A stretch of DNA of 64,000 nt from an uncultured Alphaproteobacteria bacterium (GCA_902826695.1 CADEFU010000011.1:1-64000); one strand, 5' to 3'. Counted from the stretch's first letter, positions 9,139 to 18,655 are shown. Made by a program: numbers and translations. The notes: generated by a model not told the origin, from the letters alone.

Positions 9139-9976
9139 ACCGCTCGAACTGATCGTGGTGCACCCAGTGCCCCGCGTTTTCGTACACGGCGATGCGCGCA
9201 TTCTTGAAATGCTTCGCGCGCCCATCCTTCTCGGGATTTGACGCCCAACTGTCCGCGCCATAGAGCAACAACGTCGGGCAGGTAATCGCAGCCCACAACG
9301 ACTCCTGCTCCGCCTGCGCCAGGTCGAACGGCGGAAACACGCGCATATAGGGATCGAACTTCCAAACATAGGTCCCGTCTTCGTTCTGACTGACGCCGTG
9401 CACGGTCAGATGCCGCGCCTGCTCGTCGCTCAAATGATGGTTCGCCTCTTTCATCCGCTTGAACGCATCGTCGAGCGTCGCATAGCGGTGCGGCAATTGC
9501 CCGGCGAGCTTGCGCTTCGCATCCACCCACTCCCGCAGACGTGACGCGATCGGCTTCGCAAGCCGTTCGGCGAGCATCTTGGGGCTCGGCCCCAAGCCTT
9601 CGATCGCGACAATCTTTTTCACGTTCTCAGGGTACGTCCCCGCATAGCGCAGTGCGATGTTCCCGCCATAGGAATGCGCCACGATCGTCACCGGCGCGAG
9701 CTTCAGCTGATGGATAAGCTGCGCGAAGTCGTAGAGCGTGGTTAGCCCGCCGTAATCCCCGCTCGGCGACCAGTCGCTGTCGCCATGCCCGCGCAGGTCG
9801 GGCGCAATGATGTGCCACTTGTCGCGCAACGCCTGCGCCGTCCAATCCCAGCTGCGCGAATGATCCCGCCCGCCATGCAGCAGGATCAACGGCGGCGCGT
9901 CCGGATTGCCCCAATCGACATAGCGCAGGCGAAGGCGTTGCGAGACATAGCTGTGCGAAGTCGGTCCCGTAATCAT
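9110..9976 (-). CDS. Alpha/beta hydrolase
   Basis: 288 residues. The alpha/beta-hydrolase fold is seen in LLHGG (oxyanion region, residues 32-36), the nucleophile elbow AHSYGG with Ser102, a late Asp in LLLYGADSW and the catalytic His in NAGHWVHHD. The residue order and spacing fit esterases, lactonases or C-C hydrolases; the substrate is not predictable. There is no signal peptide. The gene is translationally coupled to the preceding DUF1330 gene by an ATGA overlap (9973-9976), so the two proteins probably act together. Its 3' end runs 29 bp into the opposite SnoaL-like gene. Confidence 0.85.
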   Translation of the reverse strand: MITGPTSHSYVSQRLRLRYVDWGNPDAPPLILLHGGRDHSRSWDWTAQALRDKWHIIAPDLRGHGDSDWSPSGDYGGLTTLYDFAQLIHQLKLAPVTIVAHSYGGNIALRYAGTYPENVKKIVAIEGLGPSPKMLAERLAKPIASRLREWVDAKRKLAGQLPHRYATLDDAFKRMKEANHHLSDEQARHLTVHGVSQNEDGTYVWKFDPYMRVFPPFDLAQAEQESLWAAITCPTLLLYGADSWASNPEKDGRAKHFKNARIAVYENAGHWVHHDQFERFIAELRAFL

Positions 9977-10413
9977 GCAAACCCCTTTCCAACCTCAAGC
10001 GGCGCGAACCGGACAAGCCGGCTCGTCAGCACGCCAGCCTGGCGATGAACGACCGCCTGCTTGTAGTCGCTGTCGGTGATCATGGCGAGAAACGCCGCCG
10101 CACTCGGGTAATAGGCAATGAACCCAAGGTCCCATTGCTCGCCGGCGCCCGCAGGCCCCGTCACCATCGCCTCGAACTGGCCGCGCCAAATCGTTTTCCC
10201 GCCGACCCGGCTGAAGATGGGCTCGCTCGTGCGCCCGTACTCCGCATAGGCCTCGCGCCCGGTGAGCCCCCGCGGCTCGTGCGAATGCCCGGCCGGATAG
10301 ACCGCCCGCTCCCGATAGCGGATCAGGTTCAACATGTTGATCGGCGTATTGCGCGGCAGCGCCTTGAAAGCGTCGAAGTTCGCGCGGCTCGGATCGACGA
10401 AGAATTCTTCCAT
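9973..10413 (-). CDS. DUF1330 family protein
   Basis: 146 residues. The ferredoxin-like dimeric barrel family DUF1330 is suggested by PINMLNLIRYRERA, then EAYAEYGRTSEPIFSRVGG and IAYYPSAAAFLAMITDSDYKQA, which match the family's conserved strands and helices. Its members are small cytoplasmic proteins of unknown function, often beside hydrolases. It is first in a two-gene unit with the alpha/beta hydrolase. The 128 bp before tdh hold the divergent promoters. Confidence 0.75.
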   Translation of the reverse strand: MEEFFVDPSRANFDAFKALPRNTPINMLNLIRYRERAVYPAGHSHEPRGLTGREAYAEYGRTSEPIFSRVGGKTIWRGQFEAMVTGPAGAGEQWDLGFIAYYPSAAAFLAMITDSDYKQAVVHRQAGVLTSRLVRFAPLEVGKGFA

Positions 10414-10541
10414 AGAACGGCCTTAGGAGTTGGCAGAAATTTCTACATGCCGCGTTTGCCGTGGCCATGCAACGCCAAGTCGACAAGCCAAAGCGCTTGG
10501 CATAGGGTCCGCCGCCGAAAAAGACCGACCAGGAGACGTCC

Positions 10542-11573
10542 GTGAAAGCCCTCGTCAAATCCCGCGCCGCTGAAGGGTTGTGGCTCGAAGACGTGCCGAT
10601 GCCAACGATGGGGATCAACGACGTCATGATCCGCGTGCTCCGCACCGGCGTCTGCGGCACCGACCTGCATATCTACAACTGGGACGCCTGGGCGCAGAAG
10701 ACGATCCCGATCGGCCTGACCATCGGCCACGAATTCGTCGGCGTAATCGAGAAGGTGGGCTCGAACGTCACCGAATACAAACCCGGCGAAATCGTTTCCG
10801 GCGAGGGCCACATCGTCTGCGGCCGCTGCCGCAACTGCATGGCCGGTCGCTTTCATATGTGCGCGAACACGAGCGGCATCGGCGTCAACCGCAATGGCGC
10901 CTTCGCCGAATACATCGTGATGCCCATGACGAACATCTGGCACCACCACGAAGGCATCGACCTCGACGTCGCCTCGATCTTCGACCCGTTCGGCAACGCC
11001 GTGCACACCGCGCTGCAGTTCCCGGTCTTGGGCGAAGACGTGTTGATCACGGGCGCAGGCCCCATCGGCATCATGGCGGCAGCCGTTGTGCGTCAAGCGG
11101 GCGCCCGTTACGTCGTCATCACTGACCTGAACGAAGCGCGCCTCGATCTCGCGCGCAAAATGAAGGTCGACCTCGCCGTCAACGTGAAGGAAATGACCGT
11201 CGCCGACGCGCAGAAAAAGCTCGGCATGCGCGAAGGTTTCGACGTGGGCTTGGAAATGTCCGGCAACCCGGCCGCCTTCCGCGAGATGCTGAACAACATG
11301 TGCCACGGCGGCAAGATCGCGATGCTTGGCATCCCATCGACCGACATGGCGATCGACTGGAACAAGGTCATCTTCAACATGCTGACCATCAAGGGCATCT
11401 ACGGCCGCGAGATGTTCGAAACCTGGTACAAGATGTCGGTCCTCGTGCAATCCGGCCTCGACATCGGCCCGGTCATCACCCACCGCTTCGACTACAAGGA
11501 CTTCGAAAAAGGCTTCGCCGCCGCCAAAACCGGCTCGTCCGGCAAGGTGGTGCTAAAGTGGAGCGACCTCTGA
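10542..11573 (+). CDS. tdh: L-threonine 3-dehydrogenase
   Basis: 343 residues, close to E. coli Tdh (341). It oxidises L-threonine to 2-amino-3-ketobutyrate with NAD+. It is a zinc-dependent medium-chain dehydrogenase. Catalytic zinc residues are Cys38 (TGVCGTD), His63 and Glu64 (GHEF); structural zinc cysteines are 93, 96, 99 and 107. The NAD-binding GAGPIG is near residue 172. The start is a GTG with AGGAGA 5 nt upstream. The stop overlaps the kbl ATG by one base (TGATG), so the unstable ketoacid is passed to a co-translated partner. Confidence 0.95.
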   Translation: MKALVKSRAAEGLWLEDVPMPTMGINDVMIRVLRTGVCGTDLHIYNWDAWAQKTIPIGLTIGHEFVGVIEKVGSNVTEYKPGEIVSGEGHIVCGRCRNCMAGRFHMCANTSGIGVNRNGAFAEYIVMPMTNIWHHHEGIDLDVASIFDPFGNAVHTALQFPVLGEDVLITGAGPIGIMAAAVVRQAGARYVVITDLNEARLDLARKMKVDLAVNVKEMTVADAQKKLGMREGFDVGLEMSGNPAAFREMLNNMCHGGKIAMLGIPSTDMAIDWNKVIFNMLTIKGIYGREMFETWYKMSVLVQSGLDIGPVITHRFDYKDFEKGFAAAKTGSSGKVVLKWSDL

Positions 11574-12763
11574 TGTACGGCGCCGTCCGCGAGCACCTCG
11601 CCAAAACGCTGGCCGAGATCAAGTCGGCCGGTCTCGAGAAACCCGAACGCATCATCACGTCCCGGCAGTCGGGCCACATCCGCGTCGCCGGCGGCAAGGA
11701 GGTCCTGAACCTCTGCGCCAACAACTACCTAGGCCTCGCCAGCCACCCGGCCATCATCAACGCCGCGCGCGAAGCGCTCGACCGCTGGGGCTACGGCATG
11801 GCCTCGGTCCGCTTCATTTGCGGCACGCAGGAAATCCACAAACAACTCGAAGCCAAGATCAGCAAATTTCTCGGCACCGAAGACACGATCCTCTACTCCT
11901 CCTGCTTCGACGCGAACGGCGGCTTGTTCGAGACGATCTTGGGCGAAGAAGACGCCGTCATCTCCGACGAACTGAACCACGCCAGCATCATCGACGGCAT
12001 CCGCCTCTGCAAAGCGCAACGCTCACGCTACAAGAACGGCGACCTCGCCGATCTCGAAGCGAAACTGAAAGACGCCGCCACAGCCCGCTTCAAAATGATC
12101 GCCACCGACGGCGTCTTCTCGATGGACGGCTACTACGCCAAGCTCCCCGAGATCTGCGCGCTGGCCGAGAAGTACAACGCCCTCGTCATGGTCGACGACT
12201 CGCACGCCGTCGGCTTCACCGGCAAGCACGGCCGCGGCTGCCACGAGCGCGCGAACGTGATGGACAAGATCGACATCATCACCGGAACGCTCGGCAAAGC
12301 GCTCGGCGGCGCCAGCGGCGGCTACACGTCGGGCCGCAAAGAGATCATCACCCTCCTGCGCCAGCGCTCGCGGCCCTATCTGTTCTCGAACTCGATCCCG
12401 CCCGCGATCGCCGCCGCCTCCATAGCTGCGATCGATCTGCTCAAATCCTCAAGCGCGCTCATCGACCGCCTCGCCGACAACACGAAATTCTTCCGCGCCG
12501 AAATGACGAAGGCAGGGTTCAATCTGCTGCCCGGCGAACACCCGATCGTGCCGATCATGATCGGCGACGCAGCCTTGGCCGCCAAGTTCGCCGAAGCGAT
12601 GCTGACCAAGGGCATCTACGTGATCGCGTTTTCCTATCCCGTGGTCCCGCAAGGCAAAGCGCGCATCCGCACGCAAATGTCGGCGGCACTGACGCGCCAA
12701 GACTTGGAGTATGCCGTCGCCCAGTTCACCGCTGTCGGGCGCGAAATGAAGCTGATCGGCTAA
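11573..12763 (+). CDS. kbl: Glycine C-acetyltransferase (2-amino-3-ketobutyrate CoA ligase)
   Basis: 396 residues against 398 in E. coli. It is a PLP enzyme of the alpha-oxoamine synthase family that cleaves 2-amino-3-ketobutyrate with CoA to glycine and acetyl-CoA, finishing threonine catabolism begun by Tdh. The PLP-lysine is Lys242 in [10 protein letters not shown]; the cofactor-ring residues appear in [10 protein letters not shown] and in [10 protein letters not shown]. The ATG overlaps the tdh stop by one base. Its own stop touches the stop of the convergent small exported protein gene with no gap. Confidence 0.96.
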   Translation: MYGAVREHLAKTLAEIKSAGLEKPERIITSRQSGHIRVAGGKEVLNLCANNYLGLASHPAIINAAREALDRWGYGMASVRFICGTQEIHKQLEAKISKFLGTEDTILYSSCFDANGGLFETILGEEDAVISDELNHASIIDGIRLCKAQRSRYKNGDLADLEAKLKDAATARFKMIATDGVFSMDGYYAKLPEICALAEKYNALVMVDDSHAVGFTGKHGRGCHERANVMDKIDIITGTLGKALGGASGGYTSGRKEIITLLRQRSRPYLFSNSIPPAIAAASIAAIDLLKSSSALIDRLADNTKFFRAEMTKAGFNLLPGEHPIVPIMIGDAALAAKFAEAMLTKGIYVIAFSYPVVPQGKARIRTQMSAALTRQDLEYAVAQFTAVGREMKLIG

Positions 12764-12964
12764 CTAGTCGACGATACGAACCTGCGTCGTCGGCTCGTAC
12801 TTCTGCGGAAAGCCCTCGACGAACGCTTCGGAGACATTGAGAATCTCGCTGACCGGCCGCGGGCGCTCCGCCGCGCTCGCCGGCGTCCACGCCAACATTG
12901 CCCCCGCCGCCGTCTGCGACAGTGCCGCGAATGTCCGAACGATCGTCTGCGTGAACTTGCCCAT
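12764..12964 (-). CDS. Small exported protein of unknown function
   Basis: 66 residues. A strong GGAGGGA site lies 6 nt before the ATG, which argues for a real gene. Residues 1-31 read as a signal peptide (MGKFTQTIVRTFAAL, hydrophobic core, ASAAE), leaving a mature peptide of about 35 residues with no cysteines. No family is recognised. The gene stands alone, ends exactly at the kbl stop and shares no strand with tdh-kbl. It could be a periplasmic micro-protein; the function is unknown. Confidence 0.6.
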   Translation of the reverse strand: MGKFTQTIVRTFAALSQTAAGAMLAWTPASAAERPRPVSEILNVSEAFVEGFPQKYEPTTQVRIVD

Positions 12965-13068
12965 GACGCTTCCCTCCGGAGCGCTCTTGGCGGCGCTCTT
13001 CGAGGGACAACGCTAAGGCGAGCAGGGTTTCGATCCCGCTAACGCATTCGTAACGAATCGCTAACGGC

Positions 13069-14817
13069 TCACGCGGGACAAATGCGCCCTTCGAACATTG
13101 TCCCCCAAATTCCAACGTCCTTGAGCCGGCTTGGATCGACGCTTAACGGATCGTCCTCCAGCACCGCAAGATTGGCGAGCTTACCCGGTGCGAGGCTACC
13201 CATCTCTTGATCGAGCCGCCACGACTGCGCTGCATCGATCGTGATCGCGCGCAGCGCCTGTTCAACGGAGATGCGCTGCTCCGGCCCCGCGACGCGCCCC
13301 GACACCGTCGTCCGTGTAACCGCGCACCAGGCATTGAACAGCGGCCGCGCCGGCCCAATCGGCATGTCCGAATGCAGCGACACCGTCACCCCTTCGCGAA
13401 CGCACGAGCCAAGCCGCGTCATCTGGTCTGCCCGCCCGGGCCCCAAACCCCAAGCCCCGTAAGCATCGGAGAACGCGGGTACGTAATACGGATTGGCGCT
13501 GACCACCGCACCCAGCCGCGCGATCCGCTTGACCTGATCCTCAGTCGAATTCGCAAAGTGCACGATCACACTGCGATGATCGTTGCGAGGCTTGGCAGCC
13601 AAGCCCGCCTCCATCGCGTCGAGCACCATGTCGAGCCCAAGATCGCCGTTCACATGCGTATGCGGCTGATAGCCGGCGTTCCAAAACATCGTCCACGCAG
13701 CCTTGAAGTTTTCCGGCTCCGTCATCCACTCGCCGCGATGCCCGTCGGTGTAGCCGTCCTTCATCTGCATCTTCTGCGAAACGATCGCGCCGTCGGCGAA
13801 GAACTTGATCTGCTTCGCCAGATAGCGAACCTTGCCCGCCGGCGCGGAGGCAATCGTCTGCGCCGTCGCCTCCAAGGCACGTTCGCCGTGCCGCTCGTAC
13901 ATCGTGCGCCCGTCGACGATCAGCGTGGTCGTAAACGGCGTGTCCTCCGCGCCAAGCACCGCCTGATAGAGCTTCAATTGCTCCGGCCCGATCTGCGCCC
14001 CTGGCTCGTTGAGCGCCGTCACGCCGGCGCGATGCATATACGTCTTGAGCAACGAAAGGCCGGCGACCATCCGTTGCGGCGCCGCAAACTCGCGCATCAG
14101 CGGCCCCAAGATGACATTGAGACCTTTCTCGAAGAAATGCCCACGCGCCCAATCCGCCTGCTCACTCGCAAGCCCGAGGCCCAACGTCATCGCCTCGGTG
14201 ATGCCGAGCGCGGCGAGCGCCGGAGTGTTCAAATAGAACTCATGGCATGACCGGTGCCACACCGCGATCGGCCGCGTCATCGAAATTGCATCGAGCGCCG
14301 CGCGCGAAATCTCGCCGTGCCAATATTGGTGATAGCCCCACGAAAAGAAGAAGTCGTTGCCCGCCCCTTTGGCGCGAACGGCCTCAGTCAACCGCTTGCG
14401 ATAATCCTCCGGCGACGTCGCGGCCTTGACGACGCGGTCCGGCAGCACCCATTCGTCGTTCGCTATAATCTCGCTCATGATCGAAAGCGCCGCCAGGATC
14501 GGATGCAAATGTTGCTCGATCAGACCGGGCATAAGCACCTTGTCGCGCAACGTCTCGTCCACCGCAAACGCTCGCGACCCAAGCGAAGCCTTTACCGCCG
14601 CGAGCGACCCAACGGCCACGATGCGCCCGCCCTCGACCGCGATCGCTTCGGCGACCGGCACACCCGCCTCCATCGTGATGATCTTCTTCGCGCAATAGAT
14701 CGTGATCGGCGCTTTCGCCGCAACTTTCGCAGTCGTCGTCGCCGTGCGTGCGCCGGCGGCACTTGCTACCGCCCCGACGGCAGTCGCCATAAACGTCCGC
14801 CGGCCCATCGAAGGCAT
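13069..14817 (-). CDS. Tat-exported amidohydrolase family 3 protein (YtcJ-like)
   Basis: 582 residues from the ATG at 14817. The frame is open further upstream to 14967, and the start is uncertain because no good ribosome site is seen; 14817 was chosen because GRRTFM, a twin-arginine signal with an AVGAVASAAGA core, follows at once. Metal-dependent amidohydrolase features are EQHLHP after the VLMPGLI strand, HVNGD, a HFANS strand and a late HSDMPIG with catalytic Asp. The order matches family 3 (YtcJ, N-substituted formamide deformylase). The substrate is unknown and a periplasmic location is inferred. A single gene; divergent from the PPOX protein. Confidence 0.8.
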   Translation of the reverse strand: MPSMGRRTFMATAVGAVASAAGARTATTTAKVAAKAPITIYCAKKIITMEAGVPVAEAIAVEGGRIVAVGSLAAVKASLGSRAFAVDETLRDKVLMPGLIEQHLHPILAALSIMSEIIANDEWVLPDRVVKAATSPEDYRKRLTEAVRAKGAGNDFFFSWGYHQYWHGEISRAALDAISMTRPIAVWHRSCHEFYLNTPALAALGITEAMTLGLGLASEQADWARGHFFEKGLNVILGPLMREFAAPQRMVAGLSLLKTYMHRAGVTALNEPGAQIGPEQLKLYQAVLGAEDTPFTTTLIVDGRTMYERHGERALEATAQTIASAPAGKVRYLAKQIKFFADGAIVSQKMQMKDGYTDGHRGEWMTEPENFKAAWTMFWNAGYQPHTHVNGDLGLDMVLDAMEAGLAAKPRNDHRSVIVHFANSTEDQVKRIARLGAVVSANPYYVPAFSDAYGAWGLGPGRADQMTRLGSCVREGVTVSLHSDMPIGPARPLFNAWCAVTRTTVSGRVAGPEQRISVEQALRAITIDAAQSWRLDQEMGSLAPGKLANLAVLEDDPLSVDPSRLKDVGIWGTMFEGRICPA

Positions 14818-14995
14818 ATGGGCCGCAAGCGACGCGTTCAAATCGCAGCAAACGCAGAAGGCGCCTTTCAGTCCTAACCCAGATTTTTTACCGCCGCCAA
14901 AATGCGTTTCCAACACCGGCATTCTCCTTGGCGGGCGCACCCGCTTGAGCCAAACTCCGCGGCACAACCTTAGCCACCTCAGGAACGACCCGCCA

Positions 14996-15547
14996 ATGGC
15001 GAAACTCTACGACGCGATCGACGACAAGCTGGCAGCTTTCATCGCCAAACAGAAGATGTTCTTCGTCGCGACCGCGCCGCTATCCGCGGACGGCCACGTC
15101 AACGTCAGCCCGAAGGGCTACGACGCCTTCCGCATCTTGGGCCCCAAGCAAGTCGCCTACGCCGACCTCGGCGGCTCGGGCATCGAAACCGTTGCGCACG
15201 CGCGTGAAAACGGCCGCATCACGATCATGTTCTGCGCCTTCGAAGGCCCCGCGTTGATCTTGCGCCTCTACGGCAAAGCAAGCGTCATGCAGTTCGACGA
15301 CCCCCGTTTCCACGAAGAACTGAAGAAGTTCCCGGGCTTCGAACGCGCCCGCAATATCGTCTTCGTCGACGTCGATCGCATTGCCGACAGCTGCGGCTGG
15401 GGCGTCCCCTTCTACGACTTCAAGGGCGAACGCGACCAACTCAAACGCGCGATCGACCACCACGCGCCCGATCAACTGACCGAAAAGCGCTTCACCGCGA
15501 ACGCCGAAAGCATCGACGGGCTGACGGGTCTCATACGGCAGCGCTAA
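14996..15547 (+). CDS. Pyridoxamine 5'-phosphate oxidase family (flavin-binding split-barrel) protein
   Basis: 183 residues from the ATG at 14996, with AGGAA 10 nt upstream. The split beta-barrel family is shown by KQKMFFVATAPLSADGHVN, SPKGYDAFRI and ARENGRITIMFCAFEG. The set fits the stand-alone cytoplasmic PPOX proteins that bind FMN, heme or F420. It lacks the C-terminal dimer region of true PdxH. The function is not defined. It is a single gene whose promoter lies between it and the Tat amidohydrolase gene. Confidence 0.75.
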   Translation: MAKLYDAIDDKLAAFIAKQKMFFVATAPLSADGHVNVSPKGYDAFRILGPKQVAYADLGGSGIETVAHARENGRITIMFCAFEGPALILRLYGKASVMQFDDPRFHEELKKFPGFERARNIVFVDVDRIADSCGWGVPFYDFKGERDQLKRAIDHHAPDQLTEKRFTANAESIDGLTGLIRQR

Positions 15548-15572
15548 CGCCGAGATCATCCTTCGTCGAGCG

Positions 15573-16448
15573 CTAGCCAGGCTCCCCCGCCCGGATCAAA
15601 GTGCAAACAACCTCGTTCAGCGGCACCGCAATGCCGTGCTTTGCTGCGAGCCGGAGCACCACTTCGTTTCGCGCCACCCACTCCGTCGGTTGGCCGTTCA
15701 AACGGTCGACCACGATCGACGGCGTATGCAAATGCGGCCCGCGCGAGATCATCGCATAAAGCCGTTCGCCAATATCCTCCGGCAGCTTCGCGCCTTCCGC
15801 GCGTGCGACTGCGACGACCTCCGCCGCAAGCGCCCGGTAAAGCCGCGCAATCCCCTCATCCTGCAACACCTCGTTGCCCTTGCGCGTCAGCACGCCGATC
15901 CCGCCGCCGACTGCATTGAGCACGAGCTTTCCCCACGCCGAGGTCAGCCAATCCTCAACGATCCTGACCTCCGCGAACGAGCCTTCGAAGACGCCCCTGA
16001 ACCGCACGCTCGCCGCACCCTGCGGAATGTCGAGTCGCGCCGGCCCCGTCACGTGGGCCACGCCCGGCGCCGTACGATCGCTCGGACACGCGACCATCGC
16101 CGGCACGATCTCAACCCCGCGCGGCACAAGCGGCTGCACGCGCGCCACATGCTCGACGCCGTTCTGCAACACGGCGAGCACGGTTCCCTGCCCGCACAGC
16201 GCCTTGAGCCACGGCGCGGCATCGGCGGTCTGATGCGCCTTCGTCGCCAGCATCACCACCGGAAAGGGTCGCGCCTCTGCGAGCGACAACACCCGCACAG
16301 CACCCTGAACGCGCCCGCCCGGATAGGTCACATCGAGCATCGCGAACGGCGTGCGCGAAGCGATCGAAACATCATGCCCGGCTTGGGCGGCCGCCGCCGC
16401 AAACGCACACCCGATCGCCCCGGGACCAATCACCGCAATGTCCGTCAT
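15573..16448 (-). CDS. 2-dehydropantoate 2-reductase family (PanE/ApbA-like)
   Basis: 291 residues. The Rossmann motif GPGAIG starts at residue 8, the NADPH/substrate strand has LATKAHQT followed by LQNGVEH, and the C-terminal helical domain holds a WGKLVLNAVGGGIGVLTRKGN segment with the family lysine and Asn, plus NEVV. PanE reduces ketopantoate to pantoate for CoA synthesis; many genomes carry paralogues with other 2-ketoacid substrates, so the symbol is withheld. It is a single gene, divergent from a membrane protein (57 bp apart). Confidence 0.8.
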   Translation of the reverse strand: MTDIAVIGPGAIGCAFAAAAAQAGHDVSIASRTPFAMLDVTYPGGRVQGAVRVLSLAEARPFPVVMLATKAHQTADAAPWLKALCGQGTVLAVLQNGVEHVARVQPLVPRGVEIVPAMVACPSDRTAPGVAHVTGPARLDIPQGAASVRFRGVFEGSFAEVRIVEDWLTSAWGKLVLNAVGGGIGVLTRKGNEVLQDEGIARLYRALAAEVVAVARAEGAKLPEDIGERLYAMISRGPHLHTPSIVVDRLNGQPTEWVARNEVVLRLAAKHGIAVPLNEVVCTLIRAGEPG

Positions 16449-16505
16449 CTCGCCGCCGCCTAAACTTGCAATGCCAAAACGACATTAGCAGCCAAGTGCC
16501 AGCCC

Positions 16506-16904
16506 ATGACAACTGACCTCGCCAAAGCCGTCGAACTCTACGCCGTCGTCCACTTCACGGTGATCGGCCTATCCCACGTGCTACAGCCCGCGGCTTGGGT
16601 GCGGTTCTTCCAACTGCTATGCGCGCACGGCACGACAGGCGCCTTCGCGAACGGCTTTTTGAGCCTGATGTTCGGCTCGATCATCGTCGCGTTCCACAAC
16701 GTCTGGGAAGGCGGCGCGATCGTGCTGACGCTCATCGGTTGGGCGCAGGTCGCAAAAGCGCTCGTGGCGTTCATCGCACCCGAGATCAGTCTGCGCGGCA
16801 TGAACCGCGTCTCCGCTGAGCGCCTCTGGGAGTTCCAATTCGCCGGAGCCCTATTCCTTGCCATCGCAGCCTGGCTTGCGTTCCGCCTTAGCCAAGGTAC
16901 GTGA
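16506..16904 (+). CDS. Small integral membrane protein
   Basis: 132 residues with about four hydrophobic spans: 10-32, 44-65, 71-93 and 108-128. The short loops have few charges. No catalytic motif is seen and no family is certain; it resembles small four-helix membrane proteins annotated as hypothetical in other Alphaproteobacteria. It has its own promoter region, divergent from the PanE-like gene. Confidence 0.65.
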   Translation: MTTDLAKAVELYAVVHFTVIGLSHVLQPAAWVRFFQLLCAHGTTGAFANGFLSLMFGSIIVAFHNVWEGGAIVLTLIGWAQVAKALVAFIAPEISLRGMNRVSAERLWEFQFAGALFLAIAAWLAFRLSQGT

Positions 16905-16930
16905 CGGCCGACATTCGGCACCCCTTTTTC

Positions 16931-16958
16931 TTGCCTAAGTTCACGTTATATTCTATAG
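16931..16958 (+). promoter_or_regulatory. Candidate sigma-70-type promoter in a 263-bp gap
   Basis: TTGCCT at 16931-16936 and CTATAG at 16953-16958 are separated by 16 nt, in an AT-richer patch of an otherwise GC-rich gap (16905-17167). It would drive transcription towards the prolyl-tRNA editing gene with a 200-nt untranslated leader, or a small RNA. No coding sequence with a ribosome site is seen in the gap. The match to consensus is moderate and the call rests on the sequence only. Confidence 0.35.
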
Positions 16959-17167
16959 TCTGTCGATATGCAACAGAGGAACCGATGGCTCGATGATTTT
17001 CGAAGACAGGGCCAGTACCCCGGGCTGGATAGGCACACCCGATTTTTGGGGCGCCCAAGAGCAATTTCACCTCTAACCTCCGGGTACATGGGGTTGTTCG
17101 TCGAATTTCCGCTGGGGTACCCCCTCCCAACCGGCCCCGTGACCCGCCCGCGCAAGACCTGCACCAC

Positions 17168-17697
17168 ATGAAATCGACGCCGAACGACCTCTTCGCCGAA
17201 CTCACCCGCTTGGGGCTCGCCCACGCAACGATCGCGCACCCGCCCGTCTTCACGGTCGAGGAGGCGAAACGACTGCGCGGCAAGATCGAAGGCGGACACA
17301 CCAAGAACCTGTTCGTGAAGGACAAGAAGGACCGGCTCTTCCTGGCCGTAACGCTCGAAGACGTCCCCGTGGACTTGAAGGCGCTCGGGCCCCTGATCGG
17401 CGCGCACGGCAGATTGTCGTTCGCCTCGCCCGATCTGCTGCGCGAGCACTTGGGCGTTGAGCCGGGTTCGGTGACGCCGCTCGCGCTCATCAACAACCGC
17501 ACCCTATCGGTGACCCCGGTCTTCGACGAGACGATGCTGGAGACGAACCCCTGAACTTCCACCCGCTTGAAAACACGGCGACCACCGCCATATCGAGCGG
17601 CGATCTGCTGAAATTCGCAAAAGCCCAGGGGCACGTGCCCCTGACCTTGCGCTTTCCGCGGCGCGCGGCAGGGTCTATAAGCGAGCCCGGGCAATGA
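17168..17697 (+). pseudogene. Prolyl-tRNA editing protein (ProXp/YbaK-like), frameshifted
   Basis: The first 128 residues match the YbaK/ProXp editing domain that deacylates mischarged Ala- or Cys-tRNA(Pro): AHPPVFTVEEA, then a GGHTKNLFVKDKKDRLFLAVT core and SVTPLALINN. The frame stops at 17554 right after a four-C run. One base over, the family's C-terminal end continues: NFHPLENTATTAISSGDLLK, then FAKAQGHVPLTLRF, to a stop at 17697. Restoring one C (17549-17552 region) would give a normal protein of about 176 residues. It is therefore either a recent frameshift or an indel error in the sequence. It lies upstream of the thioredoxin-TPR gene. Confidence 0.85.
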
Positions 17698-17727
17698 CTT
17701 ATCGGACAAAGGGCTAACAGGACTGCC

Positions 17728-18648
17728 ATGCAAATTCTCGGACAAAAGACGGGCGGCGCAACCACCGGCGCAGCCACGGGCGACCTGATCAAGGACTCAT
17801 CCGAACGCACCTTCGTCGCTGACGTCATCGAGGCCTCGCGCGAGGTGACAGTCCTCGTGGATTTCTGGGCCCCCTGGTGCGGCCCCTGCAAGCAACTGAC
17901 GCCCGTCCTTGAGAAGGTCGTCAAGGAAGCGAAGGGCGCAGTCAAACTCGTCAAGATCAACATCGACGAAAACAAGCGCATCGCGGCCCAAATGCGCATC
18001 CAATCGATCCCTGCGGTTTACGCGTTCCGAAACGGACAGCCCGTCGACGGCTTCATGGGCGCGCTACGCGAGTCCGAGGTGCGGGAGTTCGTGAAGCGCT
18101 TGGGCGGCGACGCCGGCCCCTCGCCCATCGACGAACTTCTTGCGATTGCAGCCGAAGCGATGAAGGCGAATGACCTCGGCACCGCCGCGCAAGCCTATGG
18201 GCAGATCCTGCAAGAGGATCCGCAAAACCCGGCGGCGCTTGGCGGCCTGGCGAAGTGCTACATGATGAGCGGCGACACCGAGCGCGCAAAGCAAGCGCTC
18301 GCCATGGTTCCGCCCGAGCACGCAAACCACGAATCCGTCACCGCCGTGCAAGCCCAACTCAAGCTCGCCGATCAAGCCGAAGCCGCCGGCGACATCGCCG
18401 ACCTCCACGCGAAAGTGCAGAAGGACCCGGCCGATCACCAAGCGCGCCTCGATCTTGCCACTGCCCTTGCCGCTCGCGGCCAATCGGAAGCCGCGGTGAA
18501 CGAGATTCTGGAATCGATCCGCCGCGACCGCAGCTGGAACGATGGCGCGGCCAAGAAGCAGCTGCTGACGCTGTTCGAAGCGCTCGGTGCCGCCGATCCC
18601 GCCGTGCAAGCAGGCCGCCGCAAGCTCTCTTCTTTGCTCTTTTCCTGA
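17728..18648 (+). CDS. Thioredoxin-TPR co-chaperone (CnoX/YbbN-like)
   Basis: 306 residues. An N-terminal thioredoxin domain (about 25-130) with an intact WCGPC active site and the cis-proline in SIPAVYAF is followed by a TPR-rich C-terminal half (about 135-300, A.A.LLA..PANP-like helices). This matches YbbN/CnoX, a holdase that hands redox-protected substrates to GroEL or DnaK; E. coli CnoX lacks a reducing CxxC, while alphaproteobacterial ones such as this keep it. The gene opens a compact forward cluster with the LON-domain gene 7 bp downstream, suggesting a protein-quality-control unit. Confidence 0.85.
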   Translation: MQILGQKTGGATTGAATGDLIKDSSERTFVADVIEASREVTVLVDFWAPWCGPCKQLTPVLEKVVKEAKGAVKLVKINIDENKRIAAQMRIQSIPAVYAFRNGQPVDGFMGALRESEVREFVKRLGGDAGPSPIDELLAIAAEAMKANDLGTAAQAYGQILQEDPQNPAALGGLAKCYMMSGDTERAKQALAMVPPEHANHESVTAVQAQLKLADQAEAAGDIADLHAKVQKDPADHQARLDLATALAARGQSEAAVNEILESIRRDRSWNDGAAKKQLLTLFEALGAADPAVQAGRRKLSSLLFS

Positions 18649-18655
18649 GGCAGTT

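Noticed and set aside
16968-17171. 67-residue plus-strand frame in the gap before the prolyl-tRNA editing gene
   Set aside because: No ribosome site, no recognisable composition, and it overlaps the next start; the gap is better treated as non-coding.
16888-17745. 285-residue reading frame on the minus strand
   Set aside because: It crosses the prolyl-tRNA editing gene in antisense, includes its frameshifted end, has no ribosome site and shows no family features.
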